Below, piece after piece: positions 8,487 to 15,750 of a stretch of 25,632 bases of DNA. The translations under genes and the position numbers were made by a program. Source of the DNA: an uncultured Bacilli bacterium (GTDB lineage Bacteria > Bacillota_I > Bacilli_A > RF39 > UBA660). Within the stretch, counting starts at the first letter, position 1. Each line of letters begins with the position of its first letter. The notes under the pieces are model-generated. The model was not told where the DNA came from. It saw only the letters and a program-made list of their open reading frames with translations, and ran no database searches. The stretch is from assembly GCA_910578855.1 (NCBI GenBank), contig CAJTRV010000020.1:1-25632 (forward strand), given 5' to 3'.

Positions 8487-9000
8487 AGTACTTTCCTCGA
8501 ATAAAGAGATCATTATTTCGTAATTTCTTAATAATTCTATTTTCAATCCGCCGATTAAATCGTGTCAAAATAAAGTCCTTTTTACTAACTGGGTTAATCA
8601 GAATCGTTGTAATTCCTACCTTATTCCCACCCCATACATCGGTCAATAACTGGTCTCCTATCATTGCTACTTCACTAACAGTAAAATGATACTCTTTCAT
8701 CACACGTAAAAAATGTTTGGCTAACGGTTTTCTTGCTCGTGCTAAGACATCGATTTCTAACTCATCTTTAAATGGTTTTAAACGCTTTTTCCCACTATTA
8801 GAAAAAAGAATAACGGTAAATCCTTTTTCTTTTAATTCTTCAAATAACGCTTTAATTTTTTTATTGGCCTTATGAATACTAGCAGGCACTAACGTATTAT
8901 CTAAATCAAATAGTAAACAGCGGATTCCCCGATTCCAGAGTTTTTGATAATCGATGGTGTAAATACTTTTTTGATAAATATCTGGGATAAATTGTTCCAT
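8479..9000 (-). CDS. yqeG: YqeG, HAD-family phosphatase (subfamily IIIA)
   Basis: 173 residues, normal for YqeG. The HAD motifs are visible: motif I FDLDNT at 31-36 with both Asp, motif II Ser in LFSNSG near 66-70, a Lys in ARKPLAKHF near 91, and the acidic motif IGDQLLTD at 114-121. It should dephosphorylate a small phosphorylated substrate by an Asp-phosphate intermediate; the substrate is unknown (phosphatidylglycerophosphate is acted on by related YqeG/Gep4-type proteins, which is a possible role). AAGGAGG lies 7 nt before the ATG. It overlaps yqeH by 8 nt and both are transcribed from the promoter near 9037-9065. Confidence 0.9.
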   Translation of the reverse strand: MEQFIPDIYQKSIYTIDYQKLWNRGIRCLLFDLDNTLVPASIHKANKKIKALFEELKEKGFTVILFSNSGKKRLKPFKDELEIDVLARARKPLAKHFLRVMKEYHFTVSEVAMIGDQLLTDVWGGNKVGITTILINPVSKKDFILTRFNRRIENRIIKKLRNNDLFIRGKYYD

Positions 9001-9036
9001 GTTTGGTCCTCCTTCTGTTTTATTTCTATCAGACTA

Positions 9037-9065
9037 ATTTTACCATAATTCCCCTTGATTAGCAA
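9037..9065 (-). promoter_or_regulatory. Sigma-A promoter of yqeG-yqeH
   Basis: Minus strand: -35 TTGCTA at 9060-9065 and -10 TAAAAT at 9037-9042 with 17 nt between them, plus TG one base before the -10. The ATG follows at 9000. Confidence 0.6.
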
Positions 9066-9107
9066 TGATTAGGCTACATTCTTTACTGTTTTTTAACGAT
9101 CATATTG

Positions 9108-9151
9108 AAAATAAAAAGACTAGTTTGTGTCATACTTGACAACCACTAGTC
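9108..9151 (-). terminator. Terminator of clpB
   Basis: Minus strand: GACTAGT...ACTAGTC outer stem (7 bp), a 3x3 internal loop, an inner 5-bp stem and a 4-nt loop, followed by TTTTTATTTT, just past the clpB stop codon. Confidence 0.8.
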
Positions 9152-9159
9152 ATTCTATT

Positions 9160-11280
9160 TTATTTACTAACTTGAAGCTGAAATTGTTGGTCTTTAATAG
9201 CAATAGTAATTGTTGTATTGGGTTTTATCGCCCCTTCAATGATTGCGGTTGCTATCAACGTTTCAATGGCCCCAGTTACATATCGTTTAATTGGTCTAGC
9301 TCCATAATGTTCATCATATGCTTGATCAATAATATATGCTTTGGCCTCGTCGGTTAATGACACGGTCAAATATTTATCTTTTAGACGTTCATTCATCTCA
9401 TCGATAATCTTATCTAAAATTTCATAAACGGTATCCTTATTGAGTGAATGAAATATAATAATCTCATCGATACGGTTGATAAACTCTGGGCGGAAGGTAT
9501 GACGTAATTCCCGCATCACTTGCTCATTACTATTCTCTTTGCCATCTAAAATATATTCACTTCCTAAGTTCGATGTCATAATAATAATCGTATTTTTAAA
9601 GTCCACCGTGCGCCCCTGAGAATCGGTAATCCGTCCATCATCGAGAATTTGTAATAAGATATTAAACACATCACGATGGGCTTTCTCGATTTCGTCAAAC
9701 AAGATAATACTATATGGATTACGACGTACAGCCTCGGTTAATTGACCACCTTCGTCATATCCAACATATCCCGGAGGCGCTCCAACAAGACGTGATACAG
9801 AATGTGCTTCCATATACTCACTCATATCAATTCGAATCATATGATCCGCACTATCAAATAACTCATGTGCTAAAGTTCTTGCTACTTCTGTTTTCCCAAC
9901 CCCGGTTGGTCCTAAAAAGATGAAAGAACCAATTGGTCGCTTTGGATCCTTAATACCTGCTCTAGCTCGCATAATAGCCTCGCTAACAAGTGTTAAAGCT
10001 TCCTCTTGCCCTTTTACCCGTCGTTGCATATTTTCTTTTAAATGAAGCAACTTATCGCGTTCGGTTCCCGATAATTTTTCAACTGGAATATTCGTCCACT
10101 TCGAGATAATCGTTAAAATATCAGTATCATCAACGATATCACTTAAAATCTTTGAGGAATCCTGTTTACGTAGTGCTTCTAATTCTTGCTCTAAACGTGG
10201 TAATGAACCATGACGTAATCGGGCTGCTGTTTCTAAATCATAACGATTCTCAGCTTGTTCTAATTCAAACTTCGTCTTTTCAATCTCTTCTTTCTTCTTA
10301 TTGATCTTTTCATTGATCTGTTTCTCACTCTCCCACTCCCCACGAAGCTTTGCTTCTCTCTCTTTTAACTTTGAAAGTTCAATCTTAATCTCTTCAAGTC
10401 GCTTCTTACTGATCTCATCTTTTTCCTTTTTTAATGCCTGCCATTCAATTTCTAGTTGCATAATCTTTCGCGTTAAATTATCTAAATTAGTTGGAACAGA
10501 ATCAATTTGAACTTTAATTGTCGCACATGCCTCGTCAATTAAATCAATCGCTTTATCTGGTAAAAACCGATCCGTAATATAACGATCTGATAACGTTGCT
10601 GCTGCTACCAAAGCTTTATCTTTGATATTTACCCCATGATAAACTTCAAATCGTTCTTTTAACCCTCGTAGAATGGTGATCGTATCCATTACTGTTGGTT
10701 CATTTACCAAGACTTTTTGAAAACGTCGCTCTAAAGCCCCATCTTTTTCAATATACTTTCGATACTCATTTAAAGTAGTAGCGCCAATACAGTGAATTTC
10801 ACCCCGTGCTAACATCGGCTTTAACATATTACCGGCATCCATGGCCCCTTCTAAAGCCCCAGCGCCAACAATCATATGAATCTCATCAATAAACATGATA
10901 ATATTCCCATCCGATTTCTTTACTTCTTTTAAAACAGCTTTCAACCGTTCTTCAAATTCACCCCGATATTTAGCACCAGCAATTAACGATCCCATATCTA
11001 GTTCCCAAATTGTCTTATTTTTCAAACTATCTGGAACATCCCCTTTGACAATTCGACTAGCAAGCCCTTCGACAATCGCCGTCTTTCCAACGCCTGGTTC
11101 CCCAATTAAAACAGGATTATTCTTTGTTTTTCTAGATAAAATTCGAGTAATACTACGAATTTCATCATCACGACCGATTACTGGATCGATCTTACCATCT
11201 TTTACACTTTGGACAATGTCACGTCCATATTTTTCGAGTACATTTTCAAGTGATTCTCCAAATGGATTTGCATTATTCAT
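9160..11280 (-). CDS. clpB: ClpB disaggregase lacking the N-terminal domain
   Basis: 706 residues against about 860 for usual ClpB. It begins only some 30 residues before the first AAA+ module (GEPGVGKT at 60-67, FIDEIH at 130-135). The coiled-coil middle domain spans about 268-375, and the second AAA+ module has GPTGVGKT at 457-464 and ILFDEIEKAH near 526-535. The repeat N-domain that helps recruit some substrates is missing entirely; mycoplasma ClpB and the internally started ClpB of E. coli have this form. It should still act as a hexamer with DnaK to pull proteins out of aggregates. The ATG at 11280 has GGGAG 9 nt upstream; the ATG at 11289 directly abuts that site. There is no room for an N-domain, because promoter and CIRCE lie within 100 nt. 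Single gene, heat-shock controlled. Confidence 0.95.
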   Translation of the reverse strand: MNNANPFGESLENVLEKYGRDIVQSVKDGKIDPVIGRDDEIRSITRILSRKTKNNPVLIGEPGVGKTAIVEGLASRIVKGDVPDSLKNKTIWELDMGSLIAGAKYRGEFEERLKAVLKEVKKSDGNIIMFIDEIHMIVGAGALEGAMDAGNMLKPMLARGEIHCIGATTLNEYRKYIEKDGALERRFQKVLVNEPTVMDTITILRGLKERFEVYHGVNIKDKALVAAATLSDRYITDRFLPDKAIDLIDEACATIKVQIDSVPTNLDNLTRKIMQLEIEWQALKKEKDEISKKRLEEIKIELSKLKEREAKLRGEWESEKQINEKINKKKEEIEKTKFELEQAENRYDLETAARLRHGSLPRLEQELEALRKQDSSKILSDIVDDTDILTIISKWTNIPVEKLSGTERDKLLHLKENMQRRVKGQEEALTLVSEAIMRARAGIKDPKRPIGSFIFLGPTGVGKTEVARTLAHELFDSADHMIRIDMSEYMEAHSVSRLVGAPPGYVGYDEGGQLTEAVRRNPYSIILFDEIEKAHRDVFNILLQILDDGRITDSQGRTVDFKNTIIIMTSNLGSEYILDGKENSNEQVMRELRHTFRPEFINRIDEIIIFHSLNKDTVYEILDKIIDEMNERLKDKYLTVSLTDEAKAYIIDQAYDEHYGARPIKRYVTGAIETLIATAIIEGAIKPNTTITIAIKDQQFQLQVSK

Positions 11281-11338
11281 AAGTACCATCTCCCTTTCTT
11301 ATCATATCCAATTTGTCTGTTTTCTTTCAAACAAGACC

Positions 11339-11367
11339 ATTGTAACACAAAAATTAGCACTCGTCAA
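11339..11367 (-). promoter_or_regulatory. Sigma-A promoter of clpB
   Basis: Minus strand: -35 TTGACG at 11362-11367, 17-nt spacer, -10 TACAAT at 11339-11344. The -35 lies inside the CIRCE spacer and right arm, so a bound repressor would block it. Confidence 0.85.
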
Positions 11368-11380
11368 GAATGAGTGCTAA
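11354..11380. promoter_or_regulatory. CIRCE operator for HrcA
   Basis: Perfect match to the HrcA operator: TTAGCACTC, 9 nt, GAGTGCTAA. It overlaps the clpB -35 and so predicts HrcA repression and heat induction of clpB. CIRCE normally controls groESL and the hrcA-dnaK operon; use at clpB is found in some lineages. Confidence 0.96.
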
Positions 11381-11404
11381 TAAATGCAGATATATTAATA
11401 ATAT

Positions 11405-11432
11405 TAAAAAAGAACATCTATAAAATGCTCTT
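11405..11432 (-). terminator. Terminator after the 183-residue unknown gene
   Basis: Minus strand: AAGAGCAT, 7-nt loop, ATGTTCTT (one G-U pair), then a T run, 14 nt past the stop codon. Confidence 0.75.
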
Positions 11433-11445
11433 TCTACTAGAAAAT

Positions 11446-11997
11446 CTATTTTCTCATACCTCGGGACTGTTCTAATCCTTGCTCAGAAAGTAAATTATTA
11501 TATATTGTTTGACCAGGGCCATGATAGGTTAATTTATAATTTCTCATGTGAATAGCCTTTTCTAAACAGCTCAAAAAATTCATTTGTTCATCAGATAACA
11601 AAAATGGTGGATACTTTGTTAGCACCATTACTTCCCTATTATCTATAATATCATCATCTATCAACCTAGGTCCATAATACATAATTGCTTTATTATCCAT
11701 TATTAATTCAAAATAAGATTTCCCTGAACTTTTAATCTCGGCCCATTTACTATCATAATATTTTCGGAAATAATTATTGGCTACCTTAGGATGAACATCC
11801 CCAGGAACAACCGGAAGAACAATTCCCTCTTTAGTCACAATATAACCTGGAATTGATGGATCAATATCCATTTCATCTTGATAACGCAAGGCAACTACTG
11901 AACTCATATTACCATCTATAGTTTCAAATTCATGTTTATAAAGATTTTCCCTTATTTCCTTTAGTGATTCCATTTTCTTTTCTACATTAAAATACAT
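11446..11997 (-). CDS. Unknown protein, short paralog with PGYI domain
   Basis: About 183 residues, function not recognised. No signal peptide, membrane helix or catalytic motif is evident. Nearly all of it matches the first 130 residues of the protein at 12197-13558: both have PxxPGYI, then a His-containing linker, W...K..G..Y, D.KAI.Y.G.R, and a helix ending in KLTYH or KLTYFH. It is therefore a stand-alone copy of that domain. The ATG at 11997 has GAGGAG 10 nt upstream; the ATG at 12006 is only 1 nt from it, so 11997 is preferred, with some doubt. It has its own promoter near 12139-12167, a structured leader and a terminator. It could modulate the longer paralog, for example as a competing subunit; this is a guess. 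Confidence 0.65.
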   Translation of the reverse strand: MYFNVEKKMESLKEIRENLYKHEFETIDGNMSSVVALRYQDEMDIDPSIPGYIVTKEGIVLPVVPGDVHPKVANNYFRKYYDSKWAEIKSSGKSYFELIMDNKAIMYYGPRLIDDDIIDNREVMVLTKYPPFLLSDEQMNFLSCLEKAIHMRNYKLTYHGPGQTIYNNLLSEQGLEQSRGMRK

Positions 11998-12081
11998 ATT
12001 TATCATACTCCTCTTCTATTAAAAATAATTTTAATTCGAAAAATTTAACATTGTCCTTCACCTATAATCCTTGTTAAGTAT

Positions 12082-12124
12082 TACTACTGTCAAATGACAG
12101 TAGTATTTTTGTATACAAAAATAC
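12082..12124. promoter_or_regulatory. Two abutting palindromes in the leader/operator region
   Basis: 12082-12105 is TACTACTGTC, 4 nt, GACAGTAGTA (10-bp arms). 12103-12124 is a perfect 22-bp palindrome with arms GTATTTTTGTA and TACAAAAATAC. They share three bases. They lie directly downstream of the predicted -10 of the 183-residue gene, so they are either an operator or stem-loops in the 5' leader. There is no T run after them on the minus strand, so they do not look like a terminator for the upstream gene. Confidence 0.6.
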
Positions 12125-12138
12125 CCTTTATGAGACAT

Positions 12139-12167
12139 ATATTATCAAAAAATCTATATTACGTCAA
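12139..12167 (-). promoter_or_regulatory. Promoter of the 183-residue unknown gene
   Basis: Minus strand: -35 TTGACG at 12162-12167, 17 nt, -10 TAATAT at 12139-12144. The predicted leader is about 130 nt long and contains the two palindromes. Confidence 0.5.
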
Positions 12168-12196
12168 GAAACCTAATTACTATCTGATTTTTAGAC

Positions 12197-13558
12197 TCAA
12201 ATATTTGACTTAATTTCACTTATCGCTTCAAATTTATTTATAGTTTCATTAATATCACTATTATTACCAAAAGATGAAATCAACTCATAATAATTCTCTA
12301 AATCTACATTAATATATGATTTACTTGTGTAAGATATTTTAGACAATTTCTTCTCTATTTTATTAATGTAATCCTTAAAAGATGGTATATCATAGTCTAT
12401 AATCCCTAAAGCTTCTCTTTTCCTAGTAGATAAATCATTAGTATATTTCCTATTTGAATTATCTATCATTTCCCTACCAGGAAGTGATCGAATAAAATTA
12501 ATATAAGTTGCCTTTTCAAACTTTGCCAATGCATATATTATTACCTCAGCCAAGGAAAAACCATAGCAATCTTTATTATATAGTACAATATCGTATATGT
12601 ATAATATTCTTCCATTAATATTGCTTAAAAGACCATATTCTATATCACAAATATATTGGTTATTCTGATATATTGCAATCTTATGAGGTGTTTTTCGCGA
12701 TAAAGACTGATTCATCCTTTTTAAAGTAATATCTGATTGTAATAATTCAAGATTCACTTCTTGATGATCTAAAAACAACTCTAAATCTTGTTCATAAAGA
12801 AAATTAAATTGCTTTTCCAAAAATATCTCTGGGCATTTATAATCATCATATGTAGCATTCATAAAAATGTTAACTAATAACATCTTTAAATGAAGTATAA
12901 CATCATCTGAGGTATAATCTATACGATTACATTGAACTATTACTTGGATATATTGTTTCAATATCAAAAAAAATCGATTGATATCATTAATTATTAATGT
13001 TGGCAATTCACCATACTCACTTCGATAAACTTGCTTCCCCATAATCGTAGAAAATCCAAAGGGAATAATTCCCGTACTAGAATAAATTTTCTTATTTCTT
13101 GCTTCTGAAATGAAAATCATAAAAGCTTTTTTTATTGATTTTTCGTCAATTGATGTCATTGATTTGTGATATAAATAATTATGAAAATAAGTAAGTTTTA
13201 GTTGCGATTGCATGATCTGTTTGTTTAATTCTTTTATAACATTTAATTGAAAATTACTTACATCAGCCAAATCACAATATAAGTGCAGAAACACTTCGTT
13301 TCTATCTTCTAAATTTATTGCATTACTAATACCTTTTCTAATTCCAATGTACAATATCGCTTTCACATCATGCAACATTTGCAAATAATTACTTCCCTTA
13401 TCTTTTACCTTATTCCAATTTTCACCATGAATACGCTTTAAATAATCAATGCTCACCTGTTCATGAGAACTATTTTCGGGAATTTCTATCAGCTCATTTT
13501 CAGCAATAATATATCCTGGTAACTTTGGATTTAAAACAAAATCTCTATTATATTCCAT
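12197..13558 (-). CDS. Unknown protein, long paralog with N-terminal PGYI domain
   Basis: 453 residues, function not recognised. Residues 1 to about 130 form the domain shared with the 183-residue neighbour (LPGYIIAENELIEIP, then NWNKVKDKGSNYLQML, DVKAILYIGIRK, and QLKLTYFHN). The remaining 320 residues are rich in Ile, Asn, Lys and Tyr, mostly helical in look, with no P-loop, HExxH, nuclease or kinase motif and no membrane segment that I can see. The ATG at 13558 overlaps the end of the HAD gene by 11 nt, so the two are co-translated; the ribosome site is weak, which fits coupling. No terminator follows; the next promoter starts 30 nt later. It is more AT-rich in appearance than the ribosomal genes beside it, so acquisition by transfer is possible. 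Confidence 0.65.
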   Translation of the reverse strand: MEYNRDFVLNPKLPGYIIAENELIEIPENSSHEQVSIDYLKRIHGENWNKVKDKGSNYLQMLHDVKAILYIGIRKGISNAINLEDRNEVFLHLYCDLADVSNFQLNVIKELNKQIMQSQLKLTYFHNYLYHKSMTSIDEKSIKKAFMIFISEARNKKIYSSTGIIPFGFSTIMGKQVYRSEYGELPTLIINDINRFFLILKQYIQVIVQCNRIDYTSDDVILHLKMLLVNIFMNATYDDYKCPEIFLEKQFNFLYEQDLELFLDHQEVNLELLQSDITLKRMNQSLSRKTPHKIAIYQNNQYICDIEYGLLSNINGRILYIYDIVLYNKDCYGFSLAEVIIYALAKFEKATYINFIRSLPGREMIDNSNRKYTNDLSTRKREALGIIDYDIPSFKDYINKIEKKLSKISYTSKSYINVDLENYYELISSFGNNSDINETINKFEAISEIKSNI

Positions 13559-14057
13559 TAGAAAAATCCATTTCCAAAATTTGATCTATTTTATCAATGC
13601 AACGAAATCCTCGATCATTTAAAGTTGGGGAAAACTTAATACTAATCCCTCCAGCTTCTTGCCATTCCGCTAAATTACCAGCATAATCATCAATGAGAAT
13701 CGCATCTTTGGCATGAACCATCTTAGTCTTACTGATTTGTTTTGGGCAAGCAATCACCGTAATATCATGAAAATAACGGCGAATAAACTTTACTTTTTCT
13801 ATAATTTCTGCCAATGAATTAACATGGGTCAAGATAGAAATATCAAAACGGTTAGAATCTTTTATCCTCTGCAACCGATTAATACTATCATTGATAATTG
13901 GTGTCACCTCAATTACTTCTTCCCAATTTAACGTTTGATAAAACTTAAGTATCTCCTCTGCATTATTTCGATCAATTTGCGCCTCATCTAATAGACGATA
14001 TGAAGTTGTAATTGTATCCATAAGGACACCATCAAAATCAATATATAAGTTAATCAT
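13548..14057 (-). CDS. HAD-family phosphatase, 5'-nucleotidase-like
   Basis: 169 residues. Motif I is IDFDGVLMDT (nucleophile and acid Asp at about 7 and 9), motif II is the SILTHVN strand, a Lys lies in the QISKTKMVHAK segment, and motif IV is LIDDYAGN with the two Asp. The insert after motif I is helical, as in small 5'(3')-deoxyribonucleotidases and related phosphatases. A cytosolic phosphomonoesterase acting on nucleotides or a similar small substrate is likely, but the substrate cannot be read from sequence. It starts the island operon: its stop codon lies inside the next gene, the 453-residue unknown protein, so both are expressed together. Promoter TG-A-TATAAT lies 22 nt upstream. The ribosome site is poor (ATGGAACG before ATG). 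Confidence 0.75.
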   Translation of the reverse strand: MINLYIDFDGVLMDTITTSYRLLDEAQIDRNNAEEILKFYQTLNWEEVIEVTPIINDSINRLQRIKDSNRFDISILTHVNSLAEIIEKVKFIRRYFHDITVIACPKQISKTKMVHAKDAILIDDYAGNLAEWQEAGGISIKFSPTLNDRGFRCIDKIDQILEMDFSNGI

Positions 14058-14078
14058 CGTTCCATCACATCCACATTC

Positions 14079-14087
14079 ATTATATCA
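14079..14087 (-). promoter_or_regulatory. Extended -10 promoter of the HAD-unknown gene pair
   Basis: Minus strand reads TG-A-TATAAT between the rplT terminator and the HAD start codon at 14057. The -35 is weak. Confidence 0.5.
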
Positions 14088-14092
14088 TAAAA

Positions 14093-14119
14093 CAAAAAAA
14101 ATAACCAAAAATGATTATT
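14093..14119 (-). terminator. Terminator of infC-rpmI-rplT
   Basis: Minus strand: AATAATCA, 4-nt loop, TGGTTATT (one G-U pair), then a T run. The rplT stop codon is in the left arm. Confidence 0.75.
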
Positions 14120-14663
14120 TTAAAGCATCTAATAATTCAGCTTTTTTCATAGTAGAATATCCTTCTACTCCCATTTCTTTTGCTAATTCTCGTAATTCAG
14201 CAACTTTCAATTTACTTAAATCAGCTGTTTCTTCCGCATTTGCTGCTTCCTTCTTAGCTGTTTCCTTTTTTGCAGGTTTACTAGTAGCTTTAGGTGCAAC
14301 TGTTTTTCCTTCTAATGCATCTTTTGCAATAACAACTAATTCACTAAAAGCCTTTGGATCCTGAATTGCAATCTCTGATAACATCTTACGGTTAATTGCT
14401 ACCTCAGCTTTTGTTAAACCATTGATGAATTTTGAATAACTAATTCCATTTTCCCGGCAAGCTGCATTGATACGGGTAATCCATAACTTTCTAAATTCTC
14501 TCTTATTTTGTTTTCGATCACGGTAAGCATATTTCAATGAATGCATTACTTGTTCATTGGCTGTTCTATATAATCTATGTTTACTTCCGAAATAACCTTT
14601 TGCTTGTTTTAAAACTTTTTTATGACGAGCACGACTAATCGTACCACCTTTTACTCTTGGCAT
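14115..14663 (-). CDS. rplT: Ribosomal protein L20 with C-terminal Rho_N/SAP-like extension
   Basis: 182 residues; normal L20 is about 118. Residues 1-120 are a complete L20 (MPRVKGGTISRARHKK at the start, RQNK-type rRNA-binding helix, NRKMLSEIA). Residues 121-149 are an Ala/Lys/Glu-rich linker. Residues 150-182 form a helix-turn-helix module (KLKVAELRELAKEMGV then EGYSTMKKAELLDALK) that looks like the Rho termination factor N-terminal or SAP fold, which bind nucleic acid. L20 is a primary 23S rRNA-binding assembly protein and represses its own operon through the leader. The extra domain could add RNA contacts in assembly or regulation; that is inference. GGAGG lies 7 nt before the ATG. Last gene of the operon. 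Confidence 0.96.
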   Translation of the reverse strand: MPRVKGGTISRARHKKVLKQAKGYFGSKHRLYRTANEQVMHSLKYAYRDRKQNKREFRKLWITRINAACRENGISYSKFINGLTKAEVAINRKMLSEIAIQDPKAFSELVVIAKDALEGKTVAPKATSKPAKKETAKKEAANAEETADLSKLKVAELRELAKEMGVEGYSTMKKAELLDALK

Positions 14664-14686
14664 AATATCCTCCTACCTTTACTTTT

Positions 14687-14884
14687 TTATTTTATAATAT
14701 CTTTTAATCTCTTGTAGTCACCTTTACTCATTAAACTACTCTGTGCATACTTCTTTGTTATCTTATTTGACTTCTTACCACTTTTATGGTTTCCACCAGC
14801 TTTGGTAATTTTAACAGTACCGTTTGGTTTTACTTTTGCAATTTTCTTAAGTGCACTATGTGTCTTTTGTGTCTTCTTTGCCAT
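14687..14884 (-). CDS. rpmI: Ribosomal protein L35
   Basis: 65 residues, the standard length. It is highly basic and contains the L35 signature: THSALKKIAKVKPNG near the N-terminus, GGNHKSGKKS in the middle and a LMSKGDYKRLKDIIK tail. L35 is a small 50S subunit protein. GGAGG lies 6 nt before the ATG. It sits between infC and rplT with short gaps of 12 and 23 nt, the usual order in Firmicutes, and is expressed from the leader-controlled promoter upstream of infC. Confidence 0.97.
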   Translation of the reverse strand: MAKKTQKTHSALKKIAKVKPNGTVKITKAGGNHKSGKKSNKITKKYAQSSLMSKGDYKRLKDIIK

Positions 14885-14896
14885 AATAATCCTCCA

Positions 14897-15427
14897 TTAT
14901 TTCTCTTTTTTCGGTGCTAATATAATTGACATAAAACGTCCATCCATTTTGGGTTTCTGTTCTAATTCAGCTATATCAGATAACGTATCTGCAAATCGAA
15001 GTAATACTTCCCTACCGAGTTCTGGGTGCGCCATCTCTCGTCCGCGAAAACGAATCGTTGCTTTTACCCGATGTCCTTTTTCCAAATACTTGCTAGCATT
15101 GCGCACGCGTGTATCAAAATCATGAACATCAATCGCAACCGATAATCGATACTCTTTCATTTCCAAGTTATTCTCACGTTGTTTTTTCATATTTTCTTTT
15201 TGTTTTTTCTTGCTTTCATACTTAAACTTATTATAATCCATGATTTTACAAACCTTTGGATTCGCATTAGGACTGATTAAAACAAGATCAAACCCCGCAT
15301 AACTTGCTAGTGTTAAAGCATCTTTAATTGGCTTTACTCCTAACTGTTCTCCATTTGGTCCAATGACCATTACTTCATTTGCTCGTATTTGTTCATTAAT
15401 AAACAAATCTCTTTCTCTGTTTGCGAT
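14897..15427 (-). CDS. infC: Translation initiation factor IF-3, ATC start codon
   Basis: 176 residues from an ATC start. N-terminal domain (FINEQIRANEVMVIGPNGEQ), Lys-rich helical linker around 75-95, and C-terminal domain with VRNASKYLEKGHRVK and RFRGREMAHPELG. IF-3 binds the 30S subunit and rejects wrong initiator pairing. The only ATG in frame nearby (15442) overlaps the start of the GGAGGTG ribosome site, so it cannot be used with that site; ATC at 15427 lies 6 nt after it. Rare start codons (ATT, ATC, ATA) are a conserved feature of infC because IF-3 discriminates against them and so limits its own synthesis. The operon is also controlled by the leader upstream. Confidence 0.95.
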   Translation of the reverse strand: MANRERDLFINEQIRANEVMVIGPNGEQLGVKPIKDALTLASYAGFDLVLISPNANPKVCKIMDYNKFKYESKKKQKENMKKQRENNLEMKEYRLSVAIDVHDFDTRVRNASKYLEKGHRVKATIRFRGREMAHPELGREVLLRFADTLSDIAELEQKPKMDGRFMSIILAPKKEK

Positions 15428-15442
15428 AACTGACACCTCCAT

Positions 15443-15471
15443 AAAAAAAGTGAATACCCAAAAGTATCCAC
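15443..15471 (-). terminator. Attenuator terminator before infC
   Basis: Minus strand: GTGGATAC, loop of 6, GTATTCAC (one G-U pair) followed by seven T, ending directly before the infC ribosome site. A terminator placed between promoter and first gene implies attenuation. Confidence 0.8.
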
Positions 15472-15563
15472 AATGACAACCAATATTACTATTTCTTTGG
15501 CATCAACCCATAACGCTTGCTATCGGGTGAGAAGTGGACACTTCTGCTTTCCTTTTTATAACA
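15443..15563 (-). ncRNA. L20-type autoregulatory leader of infC-rpmI-rplT
   Basis: About 120-nt leader between promoter and infC. Two stems precede the attenuator: AGAAGT/ACTTCT at 15530-15545, then CUCACCC...GGGUUGAUGCC. These segments and their spacing fit the L20 leader of Firmicutes, where free L20 binds the leader and favours the terminator. The match is by eye; a covariance search with the L20_leader model would settle it. Confidence 0.75.
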
Positions 15564-15569
15564 TTTCTA

Positions 15570-15598
15570 ATTATATAGTATTATGTTATGTTTGTCAA
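15570..15598 (-). promoter_or_regulatory. Sigma-A promoter of infC-rpmI-rplT
   Basis: Consensus promoter on the minus strand: TTGACA at 15593-15598, 17-nt spacer, TATAAT at 15570-15575. This is the strongest promoter in the window. Confidence 0.92.
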
Positions 15599-15750
15599 AT
15601 ATTTTTATGATTATTTTAACAGTTTTTTTCTTTTCTTATTTTTGATCACCAATTTTTACCATACACATTATCAAGTTCTATTAGAGATATCATTCAAACA
15701 ATAGAATATCCATATATGATTTGTAATTAAAATACAACTTCATTCTTATA

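Noticed and set aside
10895..11380. 161-residue plus-strand open frame opposite clpB
   Set aside because: It lies fully antisense to the conserved first AAA+ module of clpB and its promoter; Ser/Phe-rich composition and no ribosome site mark it as a shadow.
12031..12051. Six-codon leader peptide (MLNFSN) before the short paralog
   Set aside because: The AAGGA is only 2 nt from its ATG and the peptide has no codon bias suggesting attenuation.
12082..12124. Palindromes as a terminator of the 453-residue gene
   Set aside because: No T run follows on the minus strand; a T run exists only on the plus strand, where no gene precedes.
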